Origin: Ancylobacter sp. SL191
Lineage (GTDB): Bacteria; Pseudomonadota; Alphaproteobacteria; Rhizobiales; Xanthobacteraceae
Direction of reading: 5' to 3'
NCBI RefSeq assembly: GCF_026625645.1
Contig: NZ_CP113056.1
Span: 1,178,001 to 1,242,000 of the forward strand
DNA: 64,000 bases
Positions 19,895 to 27,641 of the stretch are shown here, in pieces (within the stretch, counting starts at the first letter, position 1; each line of letters starts with the position of its first letter). The position numbers and the translations under genes were made by a program. A model generated the notes under the pieces. That model was not told where the DNA came from. It was given only the letters and a program-made list of their open reading frames with translations, and searched no databases.

Positions 19895-21591
19895 GCCGCC
19901 TCTCCCGCTGCCGCGCCGGGGGCGAGGGTTATGACACGGTCCATCCGCGCGGCGAGTGCGGGATCATGGGTGGCGAGGATCAGCGTGCGCCCCTGCGCGA
20001 GCGCGAGCAGACCCTCTGTCACCTCGGCGCTCGTGGTGGCGTCGAGATGGGCGGTCGGCTCGTCGGCGAGGATGAGACCCGCCTGCGGTGTCGCGGCAAG
20101 ACGCGCCAGAGCGAGGCGCAGCGCTTCGCCGCCGGAAAGGCCGCGCCCGGCTTCGCCAATGGGAGCGGGCCCACGCCGGGCGGCTACCGTGTCAAGCCGC
20201 GCCGCCGTCAGTGCCGCCGTGATGGCGGGCGCGTCCACGCCCGCGCGTCCGAGGCTGACATTGGCGTTCAGCGTCCCGGCGAAGATATGCGGGCGCTGGC
20301 CGATATGGGCCATGCGGGCGCGCAGCCGCGCCGCGCTCGCCTCGGTGAGCGTCTCGCCGTCGACCAGCACCCGCCCGGAATCCGGCGCGGCAAGGCCCGC
20401 GATGAGCGCCAGCAGCGTCGACTTGCCGGCGCCGCTCGGGGCGAACAGCGCCACATGCTCGCCTGCCGCGACATCCAGCGTGAAGCCGTCGAACACCGCC
20501 GCGCCATCGCCATGGCGGAAGCCGAGCGCCTCCAGCCGCACCGAGGGCGCGCCCTGCGCCGCCACCCGTCCCGGCGCGTCGTCGCCGACAATACCCGGCC
20601 CCGGCGCGGCGAGCCGCTCCAGCGCCGCGAGGGCCGCCTGCCCGGCGGCGCGGTCGTGCCAGGCGCTGGCGAGCTCGCGCAGCGGCTCGAACAAAGCGGG
20701 CGCCAGCAGCAGCATGAACAGGCCCTGCGCGAGACCGAAATCGCGGCCCCAGCTGCCGAATTCCAGCGCGCCCAACAGATGCAGGCCGATATAGGCGGCG
20801 ACCAGCGCCACGCCGATGGCGGAGAACAGCTCCAGCACCGCCGAGGACAGGAAGGCGATGCGCAGCACCACCATGGTGCGGCGGGCGAGGCTGTCGGCAT
20901 CCTCGCGCAGCCGGCGCGCGGTGGCATCCACCGCGCCGAGCGAGCGGATGGTGGCGAGGCCGCGCAGCCGGTCGAGCAGGAAGCCGTTGAGGCTGCCCAT
21001 CTCCACGAGCTGCGCCTCGCTCGCCGCCTTCGCCTGCAGGCCGATCAGCGCCATGAAGAGCGGGATCAGCGGCGCGGTGAGCAGCAGCAGCAGGCCGGCG
21101 GCCCAGGAGATCGGCAGGACGCAGGCGAGCAGCACCAGCGGGATGACGCTCGCCTTCATCCGCGCCGGGGCGAAGCGGGCGAGATAGGGCACCACCGCCT
21201 CCGCCTGCTCGGTCAGCACGCTGGCGGCGAGGCCGGAGGCCGGCCGGTCGATGGCGAGCGGGGAGCGGGTGGCGAGCGCACGCGCCGCCTCTGCCCGCAG
21301 CCGGGTGAGTTCCGCCCGCGCGGCGCGAAAGCTCAGCCGGGCGCCGGCGGCGTCGAGACCCGCGCGCAGAAAGCCGAGCAGGGCGATGCCGAGCGCGGGC
21401 AGCAGCGCGGCGCTCGCCGGCTGGCCGTCGGCAATGGCGCCCACGGCGAAGGCGAGAAGGCCGGCCTGCGGAATCCACACCAGCGGGGCGGCGAGCTGGA
21501 GCATCAGCCCCGCTCGCTCGGCGCGGCGGGCGGCCGTGCGCATTCTGGGTTTCACGCGCGGCACAGGCGCCGCCACGGTCGCGGCGGGCAT
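19891..21591 (-). CDS. cydD: Thiol reductant ABC exporter subunit CydD
   Basis: This is the partner subunit of the CydDC exporter, 566 residues. A membrane domain spans about residues 30-310, followed by an ATPase domain with Walker A APSGAGKST (384-392), signature LSGGE (485-489) and Walker B LILADEPT. The conserved CydD patch LVEMGSLNGFLLDRLRGLATIRSLGA is visible at about 195-220. The ATGA overlap with cydC implies coupled, equimolar synthesis. The upstream gap of about 185 bases to the YeeE/YedE gene stop should hold the promoter; no operator is obvious there. Confidence 0.86.
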   Translation of the reverse strand: MPAATVAAPVPRVKPRMRTAARRAERAGLMLQLAAPLVWIPQAGLLAFAVGAIADGQPASAALLPALGIALLGFLRAGLDAAGARLSFRAARAELTRLRAEAARALATRSPLAIDRPASGLAASVLTEQAEAVVPYLARFAPARMKASVIPLVLLACVLPISWAAGLLLLLTAPLIPLFMALIGLQAKAASEAQLVEMGSLNGFLLDRLRGLATIRSLGAVDATARRLREDADSLARRTMVVLRIAFLSSAVLELFSAIGVALVAAYIGLHLLGALEFGSWGRDFGLAQGLFMLLLAPALFEPLRELASAWHDRAAGQAALAALERLAAPGPGIVGDDAPGRVAAQGAPSVRLEALGFRHGDGAAVFDGFTLDVAAGEHVALFAPSGAGKSTLLALIAGLAAPDSGRVLVDGETLTEASAARLRARMAHIGQRPHIFAGTLNANVSLGRAGVDAPAITAALTAARLDTVAARRGPAPIGEAGRGLSGGEALRLALARLAATPQAGLILADEPTAHLDATTSAEVTEGLLALAQGRTLILATHDPALAARMDRVITLAPGAAAGEAA

Positions 21592-21777
21592 GTCAGGCGG
21601 CTCCGTCCGGCCGGCGAGGTGGCATCAGCGGCAATCCCGTTTCATCCGGTTCCTCTATAGGCCGGGTCGGGCGGGCGGCCTATCGGGGGCTTGCCGGATC
21701 GCGCTTCTGTGAGCGGGGACATTGTGTCCCAGCCCGCCCGCGCTCCAGTTACGCGCGCCGGCTTAGCTGCGCCGGGT

Positions 21778-22203
21778 TCAAACGCGCTCCTGCAGCGCCC
21801 GCGCCGCCGCCATGCCGATGAGCATCGCCGGAACGAAGACGAGGGTGCCCGGCGCGGCAAGGCCGATCGCCGTGAAGGCCGGGCCGGGGCAGAAGCCGCC
21901 GAGCCCCCAGCCGATGCCGAACAGCCCCGGCCCGACGATCAGCCGCGCGTCGATGTCGCGTCGTGTCGGCAGATGGAAGCGGGCGGCCAGCAGCGGCGCG
22001 GGGCGGGCCAGCGCGAGCCGGAAGCCGACAAACGCCACCAGCACCGCCCCGCCCATGACAAAGGCGAGGGACGGGTCGAAGCTTCCCGCGAGATCGAGGA
22101 AGTTCAGCACCTTGGCCGGGTTCGCCATGCCGGAGATGACGAGGCCGACGCCGAAGATGAGGCCGATGGCGAGATGGACAAGGACGGAAAGCGCCGCGCG
22201 CAT
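21778..22203 (-). CDS. YeeE/YedE half-transporter (PmpB-like)
   Basis: This 141-residue membrane protein has about four hydrophobic segments and is the second of two half-size YeeE/YedE (sulfur transport) proteins. The family signature is visible as LIFGVGLVISGMANPAKVLNFLD at the N-terminus and GLFGIGWGLGGFCPGPAF in the C-terminal half; the lone Cys in GGFCPGPA is typical. Related PmpA/PmpB pairs sit in BigR operons and are thought to move thiosulfate or other sulfur species. It starts three bases after the first half-protein and ends the operon. Confidence 0.8.
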   Translation of the reverse strand: MRAALSVLVHLAIGLIFGVGLVISGMANPAKVLNFLDLAGSFDPSLAFVMGGAVLVAFVGFRLALARPAPLLAARFHLPTRRDIDARLIVGPGLFGIGWGLGGFCPGPAFTAIGLAAPGTLVFVPAMLIGMAAARALQERV

Positions 22204-22206
22204 GGC

Positions 22207-22656
22207 TCAGCCTCCGATCAGGTGGCGGGTGACGAAGACGGTGAGGAAGCCCGCCGCCATGAACACAGCCGTCGCCACCAGTGAGCGCGGGGAGAGCCGG
22301 GCGAGGCCGCACACGCCATGGCCGGAGGTGCATCCCCCGCCCCAGACCGAACCGAAGCCGACCAGCAACCCGGCGACACCCATCAGCACGGCATTGCCGG
22401 AGACGGTCTGCGCCACCGCCTCGCCGGTGATCACGCTCACCAGAAAGGGCGCGGCGACAAGGCCCGCGAGAAAGGCGATGCGCCCGCCATTTCCCCCATC
22501 GCGCGCGGGCGGCAAAAGCCGGCTGGCGATGCCGCTGATGCCGGCGATGCGGCCCTCGACGAGCAGCAGGAGCACGGCGGAAAGCCCGATCAGCACGCCT
22601 CCGGCGAAGGAGGCGTAGGGGGTGAACGCGGTCGCGGTGGCCATGAAGATCGTCAT
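22207..22656 (-). CDS. YeeE/YedE half-transporter (PmpA-like)
   Basis: This 149-residue membrane protein forms the first half of a split YeeE/YedE-type sulfur transporter. The diagnostic motif GFGSVWGGGCTSGHGVCGLARLS near the C-terminus carries the conserved cysteines of the family. The N-terminus (FAGGVLIGLSAVLLLL) is the first membrane helix. The start overlaps the bigR stop by four bases, so it is translationally coupled to its regulator. It probably works with the following half-protein in one transporter. Confidence 0.82.
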   Translation of the reverse strand: MTIFMATATAFTPYASFAGGVLIGLSAVLLLLVEGRIAGISGIASRLLPPARDGGNGGRIAFLAGLVAAPFLVSVITGEAVAQTVSGNAVLMGVAGLLVGFGSVWGGGCTSGHGVCGLARLSPRSLVATAVFMAAGFLTVFVTRHLIGG

Positions 22657-23042
22657 CTCGGCTCCTCGTCCCCGGCGGCGTGAGCGCCGCCCGGTGCGGC
22701 GCAGAACAGGCCGTGCATGGTGGTGATGAAGGTCTGAACGCGCGGATCGGCGAGCCGGTAGAATACCTGCTTGCCTTCCTTGCGGCCGGTGATCAGCCCG
22801 GCCGCCCGCAGGCCCGCGATCTGCTGGGACAGCGCCGGCTGGCGCAGGTCGAGCAGCGCCTCCAGTTCGCCGACCGAGCGCTCGCCGCCCACCAGCGCGC
22901 AGGCGATGAGCAGCCGGTCGGGATTGGCCAGCGTCTTGAGGAAGGCGCTGGCCTCCTCGACGCGGGCCTTCATCTGCGCGGCTTCATGCGAGAGCGCGTC
23001 GGTTTGCGAGAGCGCGTCCGTGTGCGAGAGCGTGTCGGTCAT
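22653..23042 (-). CDS. bigR: BigR/SqrR-like ArsR-family persulfide-responsive repressor
   Basis: This 129-residue winged-helix repressor of the ArsR family has its recognition region around LLDLRQPALSQQIAGLRAAGL. Cys48 (LIACAL) and Cys114 (GLFCAAP) have the position and spacing of the two cysteines that form a persulfide-bridged sensor in BigR/SqrR. The flanking genes encode sulfide and persulfide functions, which fits derepression by reactive sulfur species. The first 20 residues contain an unusual tandem repeat (DALS-H/Q). The start at 23042 lies 12 bases after the blh stop. The operon probably controls itself. Confidence 0.86.
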   Translation of the reverse strand: MTDTLSHTDALSQTDALSHEAAQMKARVEEASAFLKTLANPDRLLIACALVGGERSVGELEALLDLRQPALSQQIAGLRAAGLITGRKEGKQVFYRLADPRVQTFITTMHGLFCAAPGGAHAAGDEEPR

Positions 23043-23054
23043 CGGCGTTCCGTT

Positions 23055-23972
23055 TCAGTCCCAGGGCGCGCCCTGCAGCAGGTCGAGCGGGATCTTGAGA
23101 TAGCGCATCCCGTTGGCCTCCGCCTCCGGCAGCCGCCCGCCATTGGTGTTGATCTGCAGTGAATGCAGGATCAGCTTGGGCATGGGAAGGGTGCGGTCGC
23201 GGGCCTCGCGGATGGCGACGAAGCCGGCCTCATCCTTGCCGAGGTGGATGTTGCGCGCCTTCTGCTCGGCGACGGTCGACTCCCATTGCGGCGCCCGCCC
23301 GCCGGGCTGGTAGTCATGGCCGGTGAACAGGCGCGTCTCGTCCGGCAAAGCGAGAATGGCCTGGATCGAGCGCCACAGCGCGTGGGCGCTGCCGCCGGGA
23401 AAATCGGCGCGGGCGGTGCCGCTGTCGGGCATGAACAGCGTGTCATGCACGAAGGCGGCGTCGCCGATGACATAGGTGACGGAGGCCAGCGTATGGCCGG
23501 GCGAGAACATCACCCGTGCCGGAATGCCGCCGATGGAGAAGGTCTCGCCATCCGCGAACAGCCGGTCCCATTGCGAGCCATCGTCCGGGAAATCGGGCCA
23601 GTTGTAATAGCCCTTCCACAGCCGTTGCACGTCGCGCACCCCCGCGCCAATGGCGGTGGGGGCGCCGGTGCGGCCCTTCAGATAGCGGGCGGCGGAGAAA
23701 TGGTCGGCATGGGGGTGGGTGTCGAGGATCCACTCCACCGTGTAGCCGCGCTCCTCGATGAAGGCGAGCAGGCGGTCGGCATTGTGGGTCGCGGTCTGGC
23801 CGGACTTCTCGTCGAAGTCGTGCACCGGGTCGATGATGGCGCAGCGCCCCGTCGCGGGATCGGCGACGACATACTGCACCGACCAGGTGCGGGGATCGAA
23901 GAAGCCGGTCACTTCCGGCTTCCGGTTCGCGGGAAACGGCGTCGCAGACGTGGTTGTCGCGGGAAGGGTCAT
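23055..23972 (-). CDS. blh: Blh-like MBL-fold persulfide dioxygenase
   Basis: This 305-residue metallo-beta-lactamase-fold enzyme belongs to the ETHE1/Blh persulfide dioxygenase group and would oxidise glutathione persulfide to sulfite with a single non-haem iron. The metal motif THPHADH spans residues 85-91, followed by His160 in SPGHT and Asp177 in FVHDTLF. Unlike many Blh proteins it has no rhodanese domain and none is encoded beside it; a separate rhodanese gene may lie elsewhere. It is the second gene after the DUF2892 protein. The location beside bigR supports the assignment. Confidence 0.85.
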   Translation of the reverse strand: MTLPATTTSATPFPANRKPEVTGFFDPRTWSVQYVVADPATGRCAIIDPVHDFDEKSGQTATHNADRLLAFIEERGYTVEWILDTHPHADHFSAARYLKGRTGAPTAIGAGVRDVQRLWKGYYNWPDFPDDGSQWDRLFADGETFSIGGIPARVMFSPGHTLASVTYVIGDAAFVHDTLFMPDSGTARADFPGGSAHALWRSIQAILALPDETRLFTGHDYQPGGRAPQWESTVAEQKARNIHLGKDEAGFVAIREARDRTLPMPKLILHSLQINTNGGRLPEAEANGMRYLKIPLDLLQGAPWD

Positions 23973-23994
23973 GGTCGCGTCCTCCGCCGTCGGC

Positions 23995-24192
23995 TCAACG
24001 CCCGCGCGGGCAGGTGGAGATGCCGATCAGGCTGTAGAGCGGGCAGTTGCCCATCGCCGCGGTGGCGAGCGGCACGAGGCCGATCAGGCCGAGCCAGCGC
24101 AGGTCGCCCTGCAACAGCACGAGGAGCGAGAGCAGGCCGAGGCCGATGATGACGCGCAGCGCGCGGTCGATGCTGCCAATGTTCCGGGTCAT
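23995..24192 (-). CDS. DUF2892 (YgaP-type) small membrane protein
   Basis: This 65-residue inner-membrane protein has a conserved start (RNIGSIDRALRVIIGLGLLSLL), two hydrophobic helices, and an ending with a cysteine pair pattern (GNCPLYSLIGISTCP). This matches the DUF2892 domain that forms the membrane part of the YgaP rhodanese and often appears alone in sulfide operons. It is the first gene of the bigR operon, preceded by GGGAGGCACCC, a good ribosome binding site. Its role is unknown; membrane anchoring of sulfur-transfer enzymes is a plausible inference. Confidence 0.82.
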   Translation of the reverse strand: MTRNIGSIDRALRVIIGLGLLSLLVLLQGDLRWLGLIGLVPLATAAMGNCPLYSLIGISTCPRGR

Positions 24193-24231
24193 GGGTGCCT
24201 CCCGAGGTGGAATGTCAGGAGGCTAATTCAT

Positions 24232-24247
24232 TTGCAGAAAAATGCAA
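24232..24247. promoter_or_regulatory. Candidate BigR operator upstream of the sulfide operon
   Basis: The inverted repeat TTGCA-N6-TGCAA lies 40 bases upstream of the first operon start, in an AT-rich patch that stands out from its surroundings. Another TGCA-containing element (AATGCAAG) follows at 24255-24262. ArsR-type repressors bind such short palindromes over their promoters, and BigR is encoded in this operon. Binding is inferred from position and symmetry only. Confidence 0.5.
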
Positions 24248-24375
24248 TCGAAATAATGCAAGTGAAAACACGTAAGCCGACACCCGCGCGGCGTCGGGGC
24301 TGAGGTGCCCATGGACGTGTGGGTGACGGGAAAGCGCGCGGTGCGGCAAGGAAGGGTTCAGGCGAAGCGTGCGGG

Positions 24376-24411
24376 CGGCCGGTCGGCTACCCCCTCGGAG
24401 CCGACCGGCCG
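24376..24411. terminator. Strong 13-bp hairpin between divergent-tail operons
   Basis: CGGCCGGTCGGCT (24376-24388) and AGCCGACCGGCCG (24399-24411) are perfect complements with a ten-base loop. A second small stem, TTCCCC/GGGGAA (24418-24436), lies beside it. The position just after the last permease gene of the minus-strand ABC operon suggests a transcription terminator. No T-tract follows in either direction, so termination may rely on stem strength or on Rho. Confidence 0.55.
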
Positions 24412-24448
24412 CGCCGCTTCCCCGCCCCCCGGGGAAAGACAACCCATA

Positions 24449-25330
24449 TTAAGCCGGAACGGGCTCGCCGGCGAGTTCGGCTTCCTCGGCGGCGATGGCC
24501 GCGCGCTGGCGGCGGGCGGCAGCCGCATCCGCCCGGCGCTTCCAGATCTCATAGGCGATGGCGCCGATGATGGTGACGCCGACGATCAGCACGGCAAGCG
24601 CGCTGATGGCGGGCGTGGTGCCCTGGCGCACGCGCCCGGCGAGCACCGTGGTCAGCGTCTTGTCCGAGAGGATCGAGAAGGTGGTGGTGTTGTAGTTCTC
24701 GAAGGAGGACAGGAAGGCCAGCACCGCCGCCGAGGCCAGAGCGGGCTTGAGGAAGGGCAACAGGATGTGGCGGAACACCTGCGGGTAGGAGGCGCCGAGG
24801 TCCAGCGCCGCCTCTTCCTGCACCCGGTCGAAGCGTTGCAGCCGGGCGAGGATGATCAGCATGCAATAGGCCGAGATGAAGCTCGACTGGCCGAGCACGG
24901 TCAGGATGATGCCGTCATAGAGGAAGCGCGTGCCGGTATCGGCGGTGAACTGGCGCCAGAACACCACGGTGGAGATGCCGATGATGATGCCCGGCGTCAG
25001 AACCGGCGAGACCACGATCAGGTAATAGGTCGAGCGCAGCCGCGCGCTGATCTGCGTCATCACGATGGCGCCGGCGAGCCCGACCGGCACGGAGATGCAC
25101 ACGACGAGCAGCCCGATCCAGATCGAGGTCTTCAGCCCGTACATCATGTCGGCATCGGCCAGCAGCAGGCCGAACCAGTCGAGCGTCAGCCCTTCAATGG
25201 GCCAGACCTGCGGGTATTGCGGGGTGTTGAAGGCCGAGACCCCCATCACCGCCAGCGGACCGAGCAGATAGATAAAAAAGATCGCGATGTAGATCGCGAA
25301 CATGATGCGCTGGAAAGGCCCCCCGCTCAT
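24449..25330 (-). CDS. ABC transporter permease, PotC family (second system)
   Basis: This 293-residue inner-membrane permease is the last gene of a second polyamine-type ABC operon. It has six hydrophobic segments and the family loop EEAALDLGASYPQVFRHILLP near residue 190. It ends in a charged Ala/Arg-rich cytoplasmic tail of about 30 residues. The ATG overlaps the preceding permease stop by four bases. Its sequence clearly differs from the PotC-like protein at 1.1-1.9 kb, so this is not a recent duplication. The substrate is unknown. Confidence 0.88.
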   Translation of the reverse strand: MSGGPFQRIMFAIYIAIFFIYLLGPLAVMGVSAFNTPQYPQVWPIEGLTLDWFGLLLADADMMYGLKTSIWIGLLVVCISVPVGLAGAIVMTQISARLRSTYYLIVVSPVLTPGIIIGISTVVFWRQFTADTGTRFLYDGIILTVLGQSSFISAYCMLIILARLQRFDRVQEEAALDLGASYPQVFRHILLPFLKPALASAAVLAFLSSFENYNTTTFSILSDKTLTTVLAGRVRQGTTPAISALAVLIVGVTIIGAIAYEIWKRRADAAAARRQRAAIAAEEAELAGEPVPA

Positions 25331-26343
25331 CGCGTGATCTCCCCGAGGCTCAGGCGGAAGGCCTTCAGCACCAGCAGCACGAACAGGATGCAGGTGACCA
25401 GCAGCACGAAGGCATAGGCCGCGCCCTGCGGCCAGTTGAAGGCCTGATAGAAGCGGTCATAGACGATGGGCGTGAACCACAGCGTGCGCGGTCCGCCCAG
25501 CACCAGCGGCGCGGCGAGCGCACCGGCGCAGAGCATGAACACCAGCGTGCAGCCCGAGGCGATGCCCGGCTTGGCGTGCGGCATGACGATGAAGGCGTGG
25601 ATGTGCCACCAGGGCGCGCCAAGGTCGCGCGCCGCCTCGATCTGGTTTTTGTCGAGGCTCTCAATGGCGTTGTAGAGCGGAAACACCATCATCAAGAGGT
25701 AGGCATAGCTGAGGCCCATATAGAGCCCGACATCGGCGGCGAGGAAGTCGATCGGCTCGGAAGTGAGGCCCGACCCCAGCAGCGCCTGGTTGATGATGCC
25801 GCCGGAGGAGAGCAGCACGCGGAAGGCGAAGGCGCGCAGGATCTCGTTCACCCAATAGGGCAGGATCAGCAGCAGCAGCAGGATGCGCAGCCGCCCGACG
25901 CTCGCCGACTGCGCCATGTGGAAGGCGATCGGGTAGCAGATGGCGAAGTTGAGCAGGGTGATGGCGATGCTCACCCCGATGGTGAGCAGGAAGGCCTTGA
26001 TGTGCAGCCAGTTCCATTCGGCCGTGGAGGTGGTCGAGCCGAACAGGAAGTAGCGGTAGTTCTCCAGCGTGTAGAGATCCTTCGGCCCGCCCATCTGCGA
26101 GGGCGGCAGCTTCGGGCGGAACGACATGTCCACCATGGCGAGCTGCGGCAGCACGATGACGAAGAACGCCCAGAACCCCACCGCGATGACGAGGTAGAGC
26201 CCGACCGCCAGGCCGTTGCGCTGGAAGAAGGCCGGCCCGCTGGCGAGGCCCGCCCGCCGCTCATAGGCGGCGAGCGCGAACAGGATCAGCGCCACCGCGA
26301 GCGGCAGGCCGAAGGCGAGGGTGAGGCCGCCGGTGCCGGTCAT
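25327..26343 (-). CDS. ABC transporter permease, PotB family (second system)
   Basis: This 338-residue inner-membrane permease of the second importer has an N-terminal helix (FGLPLAVALILFALAAY), a second hydrophobic stretch near 45-65 and further segments after a periplasmic loop. The ATPase-contact loop reads EAARDLGAPWWHIHAFIVMP. It overlaps the ATPase gene and the next permease by four bases on each side, so the three are strictly coupled. The length is slightly above that of typical PotB because of the long first periplasmic loop. Confidence 0.88.
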   Translation of the reverse strand: MTGTGGLTLAFGLPLAVALILFALAAYERRAGLASGPAFFQRNGLAVGLYLVIAVGFWAFFVIVLPQLAMVDMSFRPKLPPSQMGGPKDLYTLENYRYFLFGSTTSTAEWNWLHIKAFLLTIGVSIAITLLNFAICYPIAFHMAQSASVGRLRILLLLLILPYWVNEILRAFAFRVLLSSGGIINQALLGSGLTSEPIDFLAADVGLYMGLSYAYLLMMVFPLYNAIESLDKNQIEAARDLGAPWWHIHAFIVMPHAKPGIASGCTLVFMLCAGALAAPLVLGGPRTLWFTPIVYDRFYQAFNWPQGAAYAFVLLVTCILFVLLVLKAFRLSLGEITR

Positions 26344-27422
26344 GCGCGCTCCGGGCGTGCCAGCAGCAGCCCGTCCTCGGGCTGGAAGCCGATATGCAGC
26401 GTCTCGCCCGGCGTCGGCAGGGCGGTCGCCGCGCTGAGCGTGGCGGTGATCTTCTGGCCGGTGCGCACGCGCAGCGTCACATGGGTCACGCTGCCCTCAT
26501 AGGCGACATCGAGCGCCTCGCCCTCGAAGCCGAGAGTGGAGGCGTTGCTGGCCTGCGGGTGCAGCCTGAGCTGCTCGGGGCGCACGAAGATCAGCGCCTC
26601 CTCGCCGGCCTTGAGGCCGACCGGGTTGCGACCCTTCAGCGTGCCGAGCGGGGTCTCCAGCGTGGCCTGCCCGTCCGTGACGGCGCTGATGCGGCCGCGG
26701 ATCTGGTTGTTCTCGCCGACGAAGGAGGCGACGAAAGGCGTGCGCGGCTCGGCATAGACGGAGCGCCCGTCGCCGACCTGCTCGATCACGCCGGCATTCA
26801 TCACCGCGATGCGGTCGGACATGGTCAGGGCCTCGCCCTGGTCATGGGTGATGTAGATGAAGGTGATGCCGACGCGCTTCTGGATGGCGCGCAGCTCGGT
26901 GCGCATATGCTGGCGCAGCTTGAGATCGAGCGCCGAGAGCGGCTCGTCGAGCAGCAGCACGGAGGGCTCCACCGCCAGCGCGCGGGCGATCGCCACGCGC
27001 TGCTTCTGGCCGCCGGACAGTTCGGAGACGCGCTTGTGGCCATGCTCGGACAGCGCGACCTGGATCAGCAGGTTCTTCACCTTCTCGTCGCGCTCATGGC
27101 GCGGCACGCCGCGCACGCGCAGGCCGTAGCCGATATTCTCCGCCACCGTCATCATCGGGAACAGAGCGAGGTTCTGGAAGATCAGCGCGGTCGGCCGCCT
27201 GTTCGGGCCGATGCCCTTCATGTCCTGCCCGCCAATGCGCACGCTGCCGCGCGTCGGCTCGATGAAGCCGGAAATGGTGCGCAACAGCGTGGTCTTGCCG
27301 CAGCCCGACGGGCCGAGGAAGGAGAAGAACTCGCCCGGTTCGATGGTGAGATTGGCGTCCCGCACGGCGACGAAGTCCCCGAAGGTGACGTTCACGCCCT
27401 CTAGCTCGACGGCAGCGGCCAT
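26340..27422 (-). CDS. ABC transporter ATP-binding protein, PotA family (second system)
   Basis: This 360-residue ATPase has Walker A GPSGCGKTT (37-45), signature LSGGQ (135-139), Walker B LLLDE (156-160) and a C-terminal TOBE-type region. The ATG at 27422 was chosen because GGAA lies about seven bases upstream and homology begins there (AAVELEGVNVTFGDF); a longer frame from 27524 reads through the repeat-like DNA upstream. It powers the two following permeases. The binding-protein gene lies upstream, separated by about 220 bases with a palindromic element. Confidence 0.9.
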   Translation of the reverse strand: MAAAVELEGVNVTFGDFVAVRDANLTIEPGEFFSFLGPSGCGKTTLLRTISGFIEPTRGSVRIGGQDMKGIGPNRRPTALIFQNLALFPMMTVAENIGYGLRVRGVPRHERDEKVKNLLIQVALSEHGHKRVSELSGGQKQRVAIARALAVEPSVLLLDEPLSALDLKLRQHMRTELRAIQKRVGITFIYITHDQGEALTMSDRIAVMNAGVIEQVGDGRSVYAEPRTPFVASFVGENNQIRGRISAVTDGQATLETPLGTLKGRNPVGLKAGEEALIFVRPEQLRLHPQASNASTLGFEGEALDVAYEGSVTHVTLRVRTGQKITATLSAATALPTPGETLHIGFQPEDGLLLARPERA

Positions 27423-27510
27423 AATGTTCCGTTCAATTTGCACGTGACAGGAGCGGCGCTCCGCGCGCCGTCCAACTCGGAGCGCCGCACCCGGACGCCC
27501 TCGCTTCGTC

Positions 27511-27601
27511 GTCATCCCGGCCAAGGCGAAGCCGCAGAGCCGGGATCGCCCACCATCCGGGCAGCGATCCCGGATCGCGCCGGTGGCGCGTCCGGGATGA
27601 C
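27511..27601. repeat. REP-like palindromic element between binding-protein and ATPase genes
   Basis: The element opens with GTCATCCCGG (27511-27520) and closes with the exact complement CCGGGATGAC (27592-27601). Several GATCCCGG/CCGGGATC sub-repeats lie between them. The same GTCATCCCGG core occurs at 33086 and, inverted, at 33284. In an operon it could stabilise the upstream binding-protein message or attenuate the downstream genes. Confidence 0.6.
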
Positions 27602-27641
27602 GGGGAAGGTGGCCCGCAGGCCACCCGCCCGCGCCTCTTTC

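Noticed and set aside
16556..20794. A plus-strand open frame of 1412 codons
   Set aside because: It is antisense to the hydrolase, tehA and cydC genes and is rich in Arg, Gly, Gln and His, typical of third-position GC shadows; no domain is recognisable.
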